Assembly (NCBI GenBank): GCA_944371545.1
Contig: CALVXT010000057.1
Coordinates: forward strand, 1 to 7,989
Direction of reading: 5' to 3'
DNA from: an uncultured Bacilli bacterium
GTDB lineage: Bacteria > Bacillota_I > Bacilli_A > RF39 > UBA660
DNA: 7,989 nt
How positions within the stretch are numbered: the stretch's first letter is position 1; every line of letters begins with the position of its first letter. Both the position numbers and the translations under genes were made by a program. The notes beneath the pieces were generated by a model. The model was not told the origin of the DNA and searched no databases. It worked only from the letters and a program-made list of their open reading frames with translations. Below are positions 1 through 6,063 of the stretch, piece by piece.

Positions 1-2
1 AA

Positions 3-299
3 ACAGGAGTAAATGGTGAGGCATCTATTAAAAAATCTTTTTTAAAAATGCTTAATTTTTCTGTAGGAGTAAAATCTGATGTTGTTGCCCATAGTTCTAA
101 TGAAAAAATAGTCAATTCAACAATTACTACCAATATAATGACAGAATTTATTAAACTAGCAGATAAAGATGATAATATTGAAAAATTAGTGGATTTGAAA
201 CTAGATATAGATCAGGATACAGCAACATATTTAAAAAGTATGTTTCCATATTTATCTTTATTAAAAAATCCAGATAAATTTGAAGAACTAAAAGATTAA
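3..299 (+). CDS. Unidentified protein, partial at the left edge, 3' end cut off by an apparent frameshift
   Basis: The reading frame is already open at the window edge (from base 3), so the ATG at base 48 is probably internal and the true start lies to the left. The visible part contains Ser/Thr-rich stretches (SVGVKSDVVAHSSNEKIVN, STITTNIMTEF) followed by an acidic, helical-looking segment ending KNPDKFEELKD. The TAA at 297-299 comes just after a run of four A's. Coding-like sequence resumes at once in the +1 frame (292-618), so this is most likely the first portion of one longer gene. The 3' neighbour is an AAA+ ATPase gene that overlaps the resumed frame. I do not recognise the family with confidence. 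It loosely recalls Firmicute DUF6414-type proteins, but that is from memory and weak. No catalytic motif, signal peptide or membrane segment is visible. Confidence 0.6.
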   Translation, partial: TGVNGEASIKKSFLKMLNFSVGVKSDVVAHSSNEKIVNSTITTNIMTEFIKLADKDDNIEKLVDLKLDIDQDTATYLKSMFPYLSLLKNPDKFEELKD

Positions 300-618
300 C
301 AAGATAGATGAGGTTATTTTATCAACCAAAGGTTATTTTGAGTTTTTAGCATATAAAAGTGGAGGAATATTTGCAATATTAAGATTTAATATCGACTGCT
401 TTAAAAATAATTATAAATTTAATGATTTAATAAAAATGAATCTTTGCTATTATAGTATAAAGGTTGGAACAACGACAAAAGAGTCAATAAAATTGGAAAA
501 TGAAATAAATCAATATTCCAGGGTGCTAACAGAGGAGGAATTTGATACATCAATCAATCGACCAGATAATGAATTACCTATTTATGATATTATAATTGCA
601 GGAGTAAGAAATGGTTAG
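292..618 (+). pseudogene. C-terminal part of the same unidentified protein, in a shifted frame
   Basis: This frame is open from base 292, right after an in-frame TAA at 289-291, and runs to the TAG at 616-618. It has no start codon or ribosome binding site near 292. The first ATG (436) lies deep inside the coding-like stretch and has no Shine-Dalgarno site. Its translation reads on naturally from the upstream frame: KINKIDEVILSTKGYFEF, then an alternating hydrophobic segment (GGIFAILRFNIDCF), KMNLCYYSIKVG and a C-terminal YDIIIAGV. Removing one A from the AAAA at 290-293 would join both parts into one protein of more than 200 residues. The last 8 bases overlap the AAA+ gene, whose ribosome binding site lies inside this frame, so the two were evidently one transcription unit. 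It could be a true pseudogene, a sequencing or assembly error in a homopolymer, or less likely a programmed shift. Confidence 0.6.
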
Positions 619-1753
619 AAATGAAAAAGTAATTATTTTTAATGGCCCAAAAGCAGCATTTGATAGGTATATTTCTGAATATTATAAGCATGATGGTAAT
701 AATTATAATTTAACTCAATTAGTAAACTTAAGTGAGTTAGAAAGACAAACTCATTTACTTAAAATTGAAGGACATGAGTCATCAGAAAAAATAGAACCAT
801 CAATAAATATTGATTTATTATATATTTCTAATAATGAGTATTTTGGGGTTACAGAAGCCGTAATTAATAATTTTGTAAATTATATAGCAAAATATAATAT
901 AACTAAAATGATCATTCAAAATCCTCCTATTGAAATAATAAATGATTTAAAAAGGCAATTTAATAGCAAAGATATTCATATTCATAATTTCAAATATAAG
1001 AATATAAATTTACGATTAATTAAAACATTTAAAAAACAAGCACCTTCAGTTATTCTAGGTCAAGAAAAAGCATTAACAAAAGTTTCGCAAGCATTATTAA
1101 TTCAAAAAAAATTAAATTATGAAAATAAACCTATAGTTATTATGTTATATGGACCAAGTGGTGTTGGTAAAACAGAAACAGGTCACTTAATTACGAAATT
1201 ACTAGGAGAAAAAATGTTTTATTGCCAATTTTCAATGTTTCAATCAAATTCTCACTATAATTACTTATATGGTGATACAGTACAATTGCCTTCTTTAGCT
1301 AAAGATTTATTAAATAGAGATTCAAATATAATATTTTTAGATGAATTTGATAAGGCTAATAGTTTTGTTTATTCAGCTTTATATGAATTATTTGATACTG
1401 GTAAATTCGAAGATAAAAATTTTCATGTTGACTTAAAAAACACAGTGATAATTTGCACATCAAACTATGAAAGTCAAGAGAAAATATTAGAGCATTTAGG
1501 TGCACCAATGTTTTTTAGAATAAATTGTTTTATTAAATATGAGGATTTGTCCAATGAAGTTAAAATAAAATTAATAGAAAAAAATTATTCTAAATTATTA
1601 CAACAATTATCAAAATCAGAGCAAAAAATAATAAGTGAATCAAAAATAAAAGATAAATATATACAATTAGCAAATAAATTTAGTAATGCTAGGCAAATAG
1701 AAAATTTTTTGCGAAATGAAATTGCACGAAAACTGATAGAAACCATTGAATAA
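611..1753 (+). CDS. AAA+ ATPase with Clp-like motor domain and unknown N-terminal domain
   Basis: This 380-residue protein falls into two halves. Residues 1-140 are unrecognised, with alternating strand/helix character (SINIDLLYISNNEYFGV, then NITKMIIQNPPIEII). Residues about 147-375 form an AAA+ module of the Clp/HSP100 type. It starts with VILGQEKAL, followed by Walker A GPSGVGKT (181-188), Walker B IIFLDEFDKA (240-249, with D244 and E245), sensor-1 TSN (N285), a likely arginine finger R303 in MFFRINCF, and sensor-2 NARQIENFLRNEI (R361). The aromatic segment SHYNYLYG (214-221) sits where Clp proteins carry the pore loop but lacks the usual GYVG sequence. All ATPase residues look intact, so it should hydrolyse ATP and probably remodels a protein or nucleoprotein partner in the cytoplasm. 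There is one AAA+ module and no Clp N-domain or ClpX zinc finger, so it is not housekeeping ClpB, ClpC or ClpX. The ATG at 611 follows GCAGGAG and overlaps the upstream frame by 8 bases, which points to translational coupling. Confidence 0.85.
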   Translation: MVRNEKVIIFNGPKAAFDRYISEYYKHDGNNYNLTQLVNLSELERQTHLLKIEGHESSEKIEPSINIDLLYISNNEYFGVTEAVINNFVNYIAKYNITKMIIQNPPIEIINDLKRQFNSKDIHIHNFKYKNINLRLIKTFKKQAPSVILGQEKALTKVSQALLIQKKLNYENKPIVIMLYGPSGVGKTETGHLITKLLGEKMFYCQFSMFQSNSHYNYLYGDTVQLPSLAKDLLNRDSNIIFLDEFDKANSFVYSALYELFDTGKFEDKNFHVDLKNTVIICTSNYESQEKILEHLGAPMFFRINCFIKYEDLSNEVKIKLIEKNYSKLLQQLSKSEQKIISESKIKDKYIQLANKFSNARQIENFLRNEIARKLIETIE

Positions 1754-1797
1754 ATAATAATATTTAATTATAATATATTTAGATTTAGTAAACGGAA

Positions 1798-1827
1798 TGT
1801 GGACAATGTCCACAATTTGTTCACAAA
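1798..1827. repeat. Two adjacent palindromes downstream of the AAA+ gene
   Basis: TGTGGACA-A-TGTCCACA (1798-1814) is a perfect inverted repeat with 8-base arms and a single central base. Two bases further on lies a smaller palindrome, TTTGT-TC-ACAAA (1816-1827). TGTTCAC (1818-1824) also has an inverted copy, GTGAACA, at 1902-1908. No T-tract follows the first palindrome, so it is a poor intrinsic terminator. It looks more like a protein-binding site or the end of a mobile unit. The function is unknown. Confidence 0.5.
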
Positions 1828-1905
1828 ATAATAATCTTTATAATATTATTAATACAATAAATACTATAAATATAAAAAGCAACTTGACATTATATTACAA
1901 AGTGA

Positions 1906-2007
1906 ACACATAGTATTATAAGTATTATAAATACCCATAATCCTTTAATCAAGATAAAATGTGGCTCAGGTAAGAAGTACAAACAGTGCTGTGGAAAAAA
2001 TGCGTAA
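1906..2007 (+). pseudogene. SEC-C zinc-motif remnant (3' end of a lost gene)
   Basis: The frame is open from 1906 to the TAA at 2005-2007. From about 1942 it encodes PLIKIKCGSGKKYKQCCGK, ending NA. This matches the SEC-C motif (CxCGSGKKYKxCC), the small zinc-binding tail of SecA and of many other proteins, where it usually sits at the extreme C-terminus, as here. The first cysteine of the CxC pair is replaced by Ile, so zinc binding is probably lost. There is no start codon or ribosome binding site, and no recognisable domain lies upstream in any frame. This is therefore the decayed 3' end of a gene whose body has been deleted. Which SEC-C protein it came from cannot be told. Confidence 0.65.
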
Positions 2008-2071
2008 AGTCTTATTTTATAAGGAATTGCGAGATTTTAGGTAATCCACAAAAATAGTTCAAAACGGCACT

Positions 2072-2125
2072 TTGTCTACATCAAATCAATGATGTAGATA
2101 ACTAAAAACTTTATTTTACAAAGTT
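2072..2125 (+). other. Two consecutive hairpins upstream of the terminator, possible structured RNA
   Basis: Hairpin 1 has perfect 9-base arms, TCTACATCA (2075-2083) and TGATGTAGA (2090-2098), around a 6-base loop, and can be extended with a wobble pair. Hairpin 2 has arms AACTTT (2107-2112) and AAAGTT (2120-2125). A terminator hairpin follows at 2142. The 3' arm of hairpin 1 (GTAGATAA) could instead pair with the 5' arm of the terminator (TTGTCTAC), because both hairpins share that 8-base word. This could mark a small structured RNA or attenuator-like leader. No known riboswitch class is recognised. Confidence 0.4.
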
Positions 2126-2141
2126 AAATATGAATAATAAG

Positions 2142-2175
2142 ATTGTCTACGTAATAAAATGTAGACAATTTTTTT
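2142..2175 (+). terminator. Rho-independent terminator before the toxin-antitoxin operon
   Basis: ATTGTCTAC (2142-2150) and GTAGACAAT (2161-2169) form a perfect 9-base-pair stem with a 10-base loop, followed directly by seven T's (2169-2175). It ends whatever transcript crosses the SEC-C remnant region and insulates the toxin-antitoxin promoter that starts about 45 bases further on. Confidence 0.75.
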
Positions 2176-2219
2176 GCTATATAAAATAAAACAATTTACT
2201 TAAAAGGTAAATTAAAATG

Positions 2220-2247
2220 TTGATATTGTTAAAAAGTATGATATAAT
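2220..2247 (+). promoter_or_regulatory. Sigma-A type promoter of the higBA operon
   Basis: TTGATA (2220-2225) and a consensus TATAAT (2242-2247) are separated by 16 bases. They lie downstream of the terminator at 2142-2175 and about 40 bases ahead of the toxin start codon, giving a leader of roughly 33 bases. Confidence 0.7.
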
Positions 2248-2297
2248 TTAATTAACCAATTACGTTAATCAAAGAAAGGAGAATAGATGGAATTAAC
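2248..2297. promoter_or_regulatory. Likely HigA operator: inverted repeat with an extra half-site
   Basis: ATTAAC (2251-2256) and GTTAAT (2264-2269) form an inverted repeat with a 7-base spacer. The symmetry continues outward as TTn and nAA. It begins right after the -10 box, so binding would block transcription. A third copy, ATTAAC, lies at 2292-2297 within the first codons of the toxin gene. Autorepression by the antitoxin's HTH domain is known for HigBA systems; its use of this site is inferred. Confidence 0.5.
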
Positions 2298-2619
2298 GTA
2301 CAAAACTGATAAACTTCAAAAATTATGTGAAGATGCAAATTATAATAAAGAATTGGTTAAAAAGTATGGTGTTGAGGTAGCAAAGAAGTTACCAAAGAGA
2401 ATCAAAGAACTAAAAGCATTTAACTCTTTAAATGATGTTCCTACTTCTCTTCCTTATAGAAGACATAAATTAAGTGGAGATTTGAAGGAGCGCTTTGCTG
2501 TTAATATTACTGGACAATACAGATTAATTTTTAGACAAAAAGAGAATAATATAATAATAGAAGATTTAAGAAAAATAAAAGAGATAGAGATAATGGAGGT
2601 GTCTAAGCATTATGAGTAA
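2287..2619 (+). CDS. higB: HigB/RelE-family toxin
   Basis: This 110-residue protein has the size and fold signature of HigB-type (plasmid killer, RelE superfamily) mRNA interferases, which cut mRNA on the ribosome and stop translation. The core motif is HKLSGDLKERFAVNITGQY then RLIF (60-82). R69 and R79 are candidate catalytic or RNA-contact residues, and the tail IMEVSKHYE ends in the aromatic/His pattern typical of the family. The N-terminal half (residues 8-48) is predicted to be helical. The start ATG has a strong AAAGGAG site 5 bases upstream. The gene overlaps the antitoxin gene by 8 bases, so the two are co-translated in the toxin-first order typical of higBA. It appears intact and potentially active, with neutralisation depending on the next gene. 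The family assignment is firm; the target specificity is not visible. Confidence 0.87.
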   Translation: MELTYKTDKLQKLCEDANYNKELVKKYGVEVAKKLPKRIKELKAFNSLNDVPTSLPYRRHKLSGDLKERFAVNITGQYRLIFRQKENNIIIEDLRKIKEIEIMEVSKHYE

Positions 2620-3682
2620 ATTAAATAGATTTGAAGAATATGTAATAGCACCGGGGGAGACAATTTTGGAGTTGTTAGAAGTTAATGGTATGAGCCAGTT
2701 AGATCTTGCTGATAAGACTGGAATTAACAAAAAAACGATTAATGAAATAATAAAAGGGAAAGCACCTATAACAATTGCAACTGCTTTAAAATTAGAATAT
2801 GTATTTAATATTCCAGCTAGTTTTTGGAATAATTTAGAAAGTGGTTATAGAGAAGCTTTAGAAAGAAAAAAAGATATGGAATCTATAAAGGATGATGAAA
2901 AATATTTAGATAATATTCCATATGCTGAAATGGCAAAACGTAATTGGGATTGGATTGAAAAGACAAGAGATTCATTTGAAAAAGTAATAAATTTAAGAAA
3001 GTTTTTTTCTGTTGCTTCTCTTTCTTTTGATACCGAATTAAAAAGAAAGCTGGCATTCAGAAAAAGTAATAATGAAAACTTTTCGTTTGAATCTTTATAC
3101 TGTTGGTTGAGATATGGTGAAATACAATCTAATAAAAATGAATTTTCAAAATTTAATATTAATATTTTAAAAGAAAATACAAAAAAAATCAGAAAATTAG
3201 CAAATAAATCTTTTTTTGAACGATATGAAGAAATAAAGCAATTATTAGCTGAATGCGGTGTTTCATTAGTTTTTGAACCACATTTACCACATACTTATGT
3301 AAATGGTGTGTCATATAAAATTACTTGCGACAAGGCAATTATAATGATAAGCGATAGAGGAAAAAAAGATGATATATTATGGGTTACTTTATTTCATGAA
3401 ATAGCTCATCTCATAAAACATAGTAAAAAAGAAGTTTTTATAGATTTAGAAAATGATGAAAAAAATGATATTGAAAATGAAGCTGACGAATTTGCTAGAA
3501 ATATTCTAATTCCAGATGATATATATAATAATTTTATTAAACAGAATTATTCATATACAGAATCAATAATTAAAAAGTTTTCATTAGAGAATAATATTAC
3601 TACTGGTATAGTTGTTGGCAGATTACAAAAAGATGGAAAAATAGGTTGGAATGAATTTAGTAATTTGATTACTAGATTTTAA
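2612..3682 (+). CDS. higA: HigA-like antitoxin fused to ImmA/IrrE metallopeptidase domain
   Basis: This 356-residue protein is much longer than a minimal HigA (about 100 residues). Residues 14-70 form an XRE/HigA helix-turn-helix (GMSQLDLADKTGINKKTINE, then GKAPITIATALKLEYVFNIP) ending in the typical ASFWNNLES. A helical linker follows, and then a C-terminal ImmA/IrrE (M78-like) zinc peptidase domain. The active-site HEIAH lies at 262-266 (H262 and H266 bind metal, E263 is catalytic). The downstream NEADEFARNILIP (289-301) probably supplies the third ligand. All active-site residues are present, so this could be a self-cleaving or partner-cleaving antitoxin. In ImmA/IrrE families, proteolysis relieves repression by the paired regulator. 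The ATG at 2612 follows GGAGGTG (2595-2601, rather long spacing) inside the higB 3' end. It probably binds HigB and the inverted repeat at 2251-2269. Confidence 0.85.
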   Translation: MSKLNRFEEYVIAPGETILELLEVNGMSQLDLADKTGINKKTINEIIKGKAPITIATALKLEYVFNIPASFWNNLESGYREALERKKDMESIKDDEKYLDNIPYAEMAKRNWDWIEKTRDSFEKVINLRKFFSVASLSFDTELKRKLAFRKSNNENFSFESLYCWLRYGEIQSNKNEFSKFNINILKENTKKIRKLANKSFFERYEEIKQLLAECGVSLVFEPHLPHTYVNGVSYKITCDKAIIMISDRGKKDDILWVTLFHEIAHLIKHSKKEVFIDLENDEKNDIENEADEFARNILIPDDIYNNFIKQNYSYTESIIKKFSLENNITTGIVVGRLQKDGKIGWNEFSNLITRF

Positions 3683-3688
3683 AAGTAA

Positions 3689-3957
3689 AAAAGTATAGTA
3701 GTTGAAATTAGATTCGGAAAATCGATGATTAGTGATGCACAAACGATAAAAAAATGGCTGAGCGAGAAGAACCGGGAAGTTATAATGAAATATTTATATA
3801 ATGATATTAGATATCAATTCCAATAGAAGAAATAATTTCAATAAAGGAAATAGCATTAAGTAAATTACAACAAAATTTTTCGAATTATATCGCTCCTCAG
3901 TCATACTATATTTCAGACAAAAAGCCAGAATTATTATCATTTTTAAAATTAAGATAA
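3689..3957 (+). pseudogene. Unidentified gene remnant reading in two successive frames
   Basis: One frame is open from 3689 to the TAG at 3824-3826 and encodes VVEIRFGKSMISDAQTIKK then WLSEKNREVIMKYLYNDIRY. It includes an ATG at 3725 without a convincing ribosome binding site. A second frame, open from 3811 to the TAA at 3955-3957, continues with ISIPIEEIISIKEIALSKL and SNYIAPQSYYISDKKPELL. Both translations look protein-like, with amphipathic helices, balanced charge and no low-complexity runs. They overlap near 3811-3826, as expected if an indel broke one gene. The intact product would have been small, at least about 85 residues. I do not recognise the family. It lies just after higA and may be a decayed third gene of the same accessory block. 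It fills most of the 391-base gap before htpG. Confidence 0.4.
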
Positions 3958-4009
3958 ACAAAAATAATTAAAATCCTTGAAAACAGAACAAACGATCAAC
4001 ATTCTTTCG

Positions 4010-4049
4010 TTAGCACTCTCGTATTGACATTGCTAATATAAAGTGCTAA
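4010..4049. promoter_or_regulatory. CIRCE-like HrcA operator with a third half-site
   Basis: The left arm TTAGCACTC (4010-4018) is a perfect CIRCE half. After the canonical 9-base spacer comes CATTGCTAA (4028-4036), which matches 7 of 9 bases of the GAGTGCTAA half. A further half, AAGTGCTAA (4041-4049), matches 8 of 9. The block overlaps the -35 and -10 boxes of htpG, so HrcA binding would repress transcription until heat or misfolding stress. CIRCE recognition by HrcA is established; control of this gene is inferred from position. Confidence 0.75.
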
Positions 4050-4052
4050 ACT
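4024..4052 (+). promoter_or_regulatory. htpG promoter
   Basis: A consensus TTGACA (4024-4029) lies 17 bases before TAAACT (4047-4052). The -10 box is preceded by TGC, an extended -10 element that compensates for its weak match. It lies inside the CIRCE-like block. The implied leader is only about 15-20 bases long, just enough for the ribosome binding site. Confidence 0.6.
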
Positions 4053-4073
4053 TAAAAAGAAGGTGATGGAAAA

Positions 4074-5966
4074 TTGAAGAAAAAAGAATTTAAAACAGAA
4101 TCTAAAAAATTAATGGATTTAATGATTAATTCTATTTATACAAATAAAGAAATCTTTTTAAGAGAAATTATTTCAAATGCAAGTGATGCGATTGATAAGC
4201 TGCATTATATGTCTTTAACAGATAAGAAAATCAAAGTAAATAAAAAAGATTTTGAGATTTTCTTGAGTGTTGATAAAGATAAAAGAACATTAACCATTAA
4301 AGACAATGGTATCGGAATGAGTAAAGAAGAATTAGAAACAAATCTTGGTACTATTGCTAAATCAGGTTCTGAAGAATTTAAAACAGAAAATGAACATAAG
4401 AAAAACATTGACATTATAGGTCAATTTGGTGTTGGTTTTTATTCTGCATTTATGGTTGCTGAAAAAGTAGAAGTTATCAGTAAAAAATACGGAAGTGATG
4501 AAGCAAATAAATGGGAATCAAGTGGTATTGACGGATATACTATTTCTCCTGCTGACAAAGATTCTTTTGGAACAGAGGTTATTTTAACAATTAAACCAGA
4601 TAGTGAAGAAGAAAACTATTCTAAATATTTAGAGACCTATGAAATTGAATCTTTAGTTCGTAAATACAGCGATTATATAACTTATCCTATAAAAATGGAA
4701 GTAAGTCATACTCATTTAAAAGATAAGAAAAATGAATCAGATGAAGACGAATACGAAACCGTTACAGAAATTGAAGTGATTAACTCACTCACACCAATTT
4801 GGCGAAGAGAAAAGAAAAATGTAAGTGATGAAGATTACAATACATTTTATAAAGATAAATTTAATGACTATGAAACGCCTTTAAGACATATGCATATTAA
4901 AGCTGAAGGAACATTTGAATATACTGCTTTACTATATATTCCAAGTCATGCACCATATGATTATTATTCAAAAGAATATGAAAAAGGATTACAACTTTAT
5001 TCAAATGGTGTTCTTATCATGGAAAAATGTGCTGATTTACTACCAGACTACTTTAGCTTTGTAAAAGGTGTCGTTGATAGTCCAGATTTAACATTAAATA
5101 TTTCAAGAGAAACACTACAACAAAATCGTGTTTTAAAAACAATCGCGAATTCCATTGAAAATAAAATCAAAAAAGAATTAGAAACAATGTTAGAAGAAAA
5201 GAAAGAAGATTATGAAAAATTCTTCAAGGATTTTGGACTTCAGTTAAAATATGGAATTTATAACGATTTTGGAATGCATAAAGACAAATTACAAGATTTA
5301 TTGATTTACACTTCTTCAATTGATGAAAAAACAACAACTTTAAAAGAATACGTAAATCGTATGAAAGAAGACCAAAAAAATATATATTATGCCTGTGGAG
5401 AAACAATAGATAAAATCAAAATGCTTCCACAAGTAGAGTCTGCTAAGGAAAAAGGATATGAGGTACTTTATTGTACAGATCAAGTCGACGAATTTGTTTT
5501 CATGACTTTAAGAAATTACTTAGAGAAAAATTTTGTTAATGTATGTGGTGAGAACACAGATTTTGATACAGAAGAAGAAAAAGAAGAGTTGAAAAAAGCA
5601 AATGAAGAAGCAAAAGAAATGTTTGATATTATGAAAGAATCTATTCCAGAAGTAACAGAAATACGTTTCACAAACAAATTAAAAGAACATCCGGTATGTT
5701 TAAGTAGTAAAGGCGAAATTTCTGTAGAAATGGAAAAAACATTAAGTAATATGCCACTTAATAATGGACTTAAAGCTTCTAAAGTCTTAGAGATTAATCA
5801 AAATCATGAAATTGCAAAAACTCTAAAAAAACTAGGTAAGAAAAATAAAGAAGAATTACAAGATTATGCAAAAGTTTTATATGCAGAAGCTAGAATGATA
5901 GAAGGCTTACCAGTAGAAAATCCAACAGAAATTGCTTCATTAGTATGTAAATTTATGGCAAAATAG
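4074..5966 (+). CDS. htpG: Molecular chaperone HtpG (bacterial Hsp90)
   Basis: HtpG is a cytoplasmic, dimeric, ATP-driven chaperone that helps client proteins fold under stress. At 630 residues it matches the usual family length (about 620-630). The N-terminal Bergerat ATPase fold is complete: LREIISNASDAIDKL (29-43, with E31, N35 and D38), DNGIGM (77-82), LGTIAKSGS (91-99) and GQFGVGFYSAF (116-126). The middle domain carries LNISRETLQQNR (341-352), whose R345 is the arginine that contacts the ATP gamma-phosphate. The C-terminal dimerisation domain runs to the end. An acidic insert (ESDEDEYETV, 221-230) corresponds to the linker after the N-domain. The start codon is TTG at 4074, behind AGAAGGTG with about 8 bases spacing. 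The nearby ATG (4066) is out of frame and stops after three codons. CIRCE-like sites and a strong terminator frame it as a single-gene unit. Confidence 0.98.
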   Translation: MKKKEFKTESKKLMDLMINSIYTNKEIFLREIISNASDAIDKLHYMSLTDKKIKVNKKDFEIFLSVDKDKRTLTIKDNGIGMSKEELETNLGTIAKSGSEEFKTENEHKKNIDIIGQFGVGFYSAFMVAEKVEVISKKYGSDEANKWESSGIDGYTISPADKDSFGTEVILTIKPDSEEENYSKYLETYEIESLVRKYSDYITYPIKMEVSHTHLKDKKNESDEDEYETVTEIEVINSLTPIWRREKKNVSDEDYNTFYKDKFNDYETPLRHMHIKAEGTFEYTALLYIPSHAPYDYYSKEYEKGLQLYSNGVLIMEKCADLLPDYFSFVKGVVDSPDLTLNISRETLQQNRVLKTIANSIENKIKKELETMLEEKKEDYEKFFKDFGLQLKYGIYNDFGMHKDKLQDLLIYTSSIDEKTTTLKEYVNRMKEDQKNIYYACGETIDKIKMLPQVESAKEKGYEVLYCTDQVDEFVFMTLRNYLEKNFVNVCGENTDFDTEEEKEELKKANEEAKEMFDIMKESIPEVTEIRFTNKLKEHPVCLSSKGEISVEMEKTLSNMPLNNGLKASKVLEINQNHEIAKTLKKLGKKNKEELQDYAKVLYAEARMIEGLPVENPTEIASLVCKFMAK

Positions 5967-5995
5967 TTAAGGAAAAAACTTAACTATTTTTCTTT
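5961..5995 (+). terminator. Rho-independent terminator of htpG
   Basis: AAATAGTTAAG (5961-5971) and CTTAACTATTT (5979-5989) form an 11-base-pair stem with a 7-base loop, followed by a T-rich tract (TTTTCTTT). The htpG stop codon TAG (5964-5966) sits inside the 5' arm, so termination is packed directly against translation stop. Confidence 0.85.
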
Positions 5996-6063
5996 GTGAA
6001 AAAATAAATAATAGCATAACTTTTAAACTTATTATATAATCAATGATGAAAAGGTGAAAAAAT

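Noticed and set aside
1884..1919. TTGACA with a downstream TATTAT as a promoter for the SEC-C fragment
   Set aside because: The spacing between boxes is about 24 bases, too long, and the downstream frame has no start codon.
4205..4414. Minus-strand open frame opposite htpG
   Set aside because: It lies wholly inside the conserved htpG ATPase coding region, has no ribosome binding site, and its composition mirrors the Lys/Glu-rich sense strand.
5224..5406. Minus-strand open frame opposite the htpG C-terminal region
   Set aside because: Shadow of a certain gene; no start signals and no recognisable motif.
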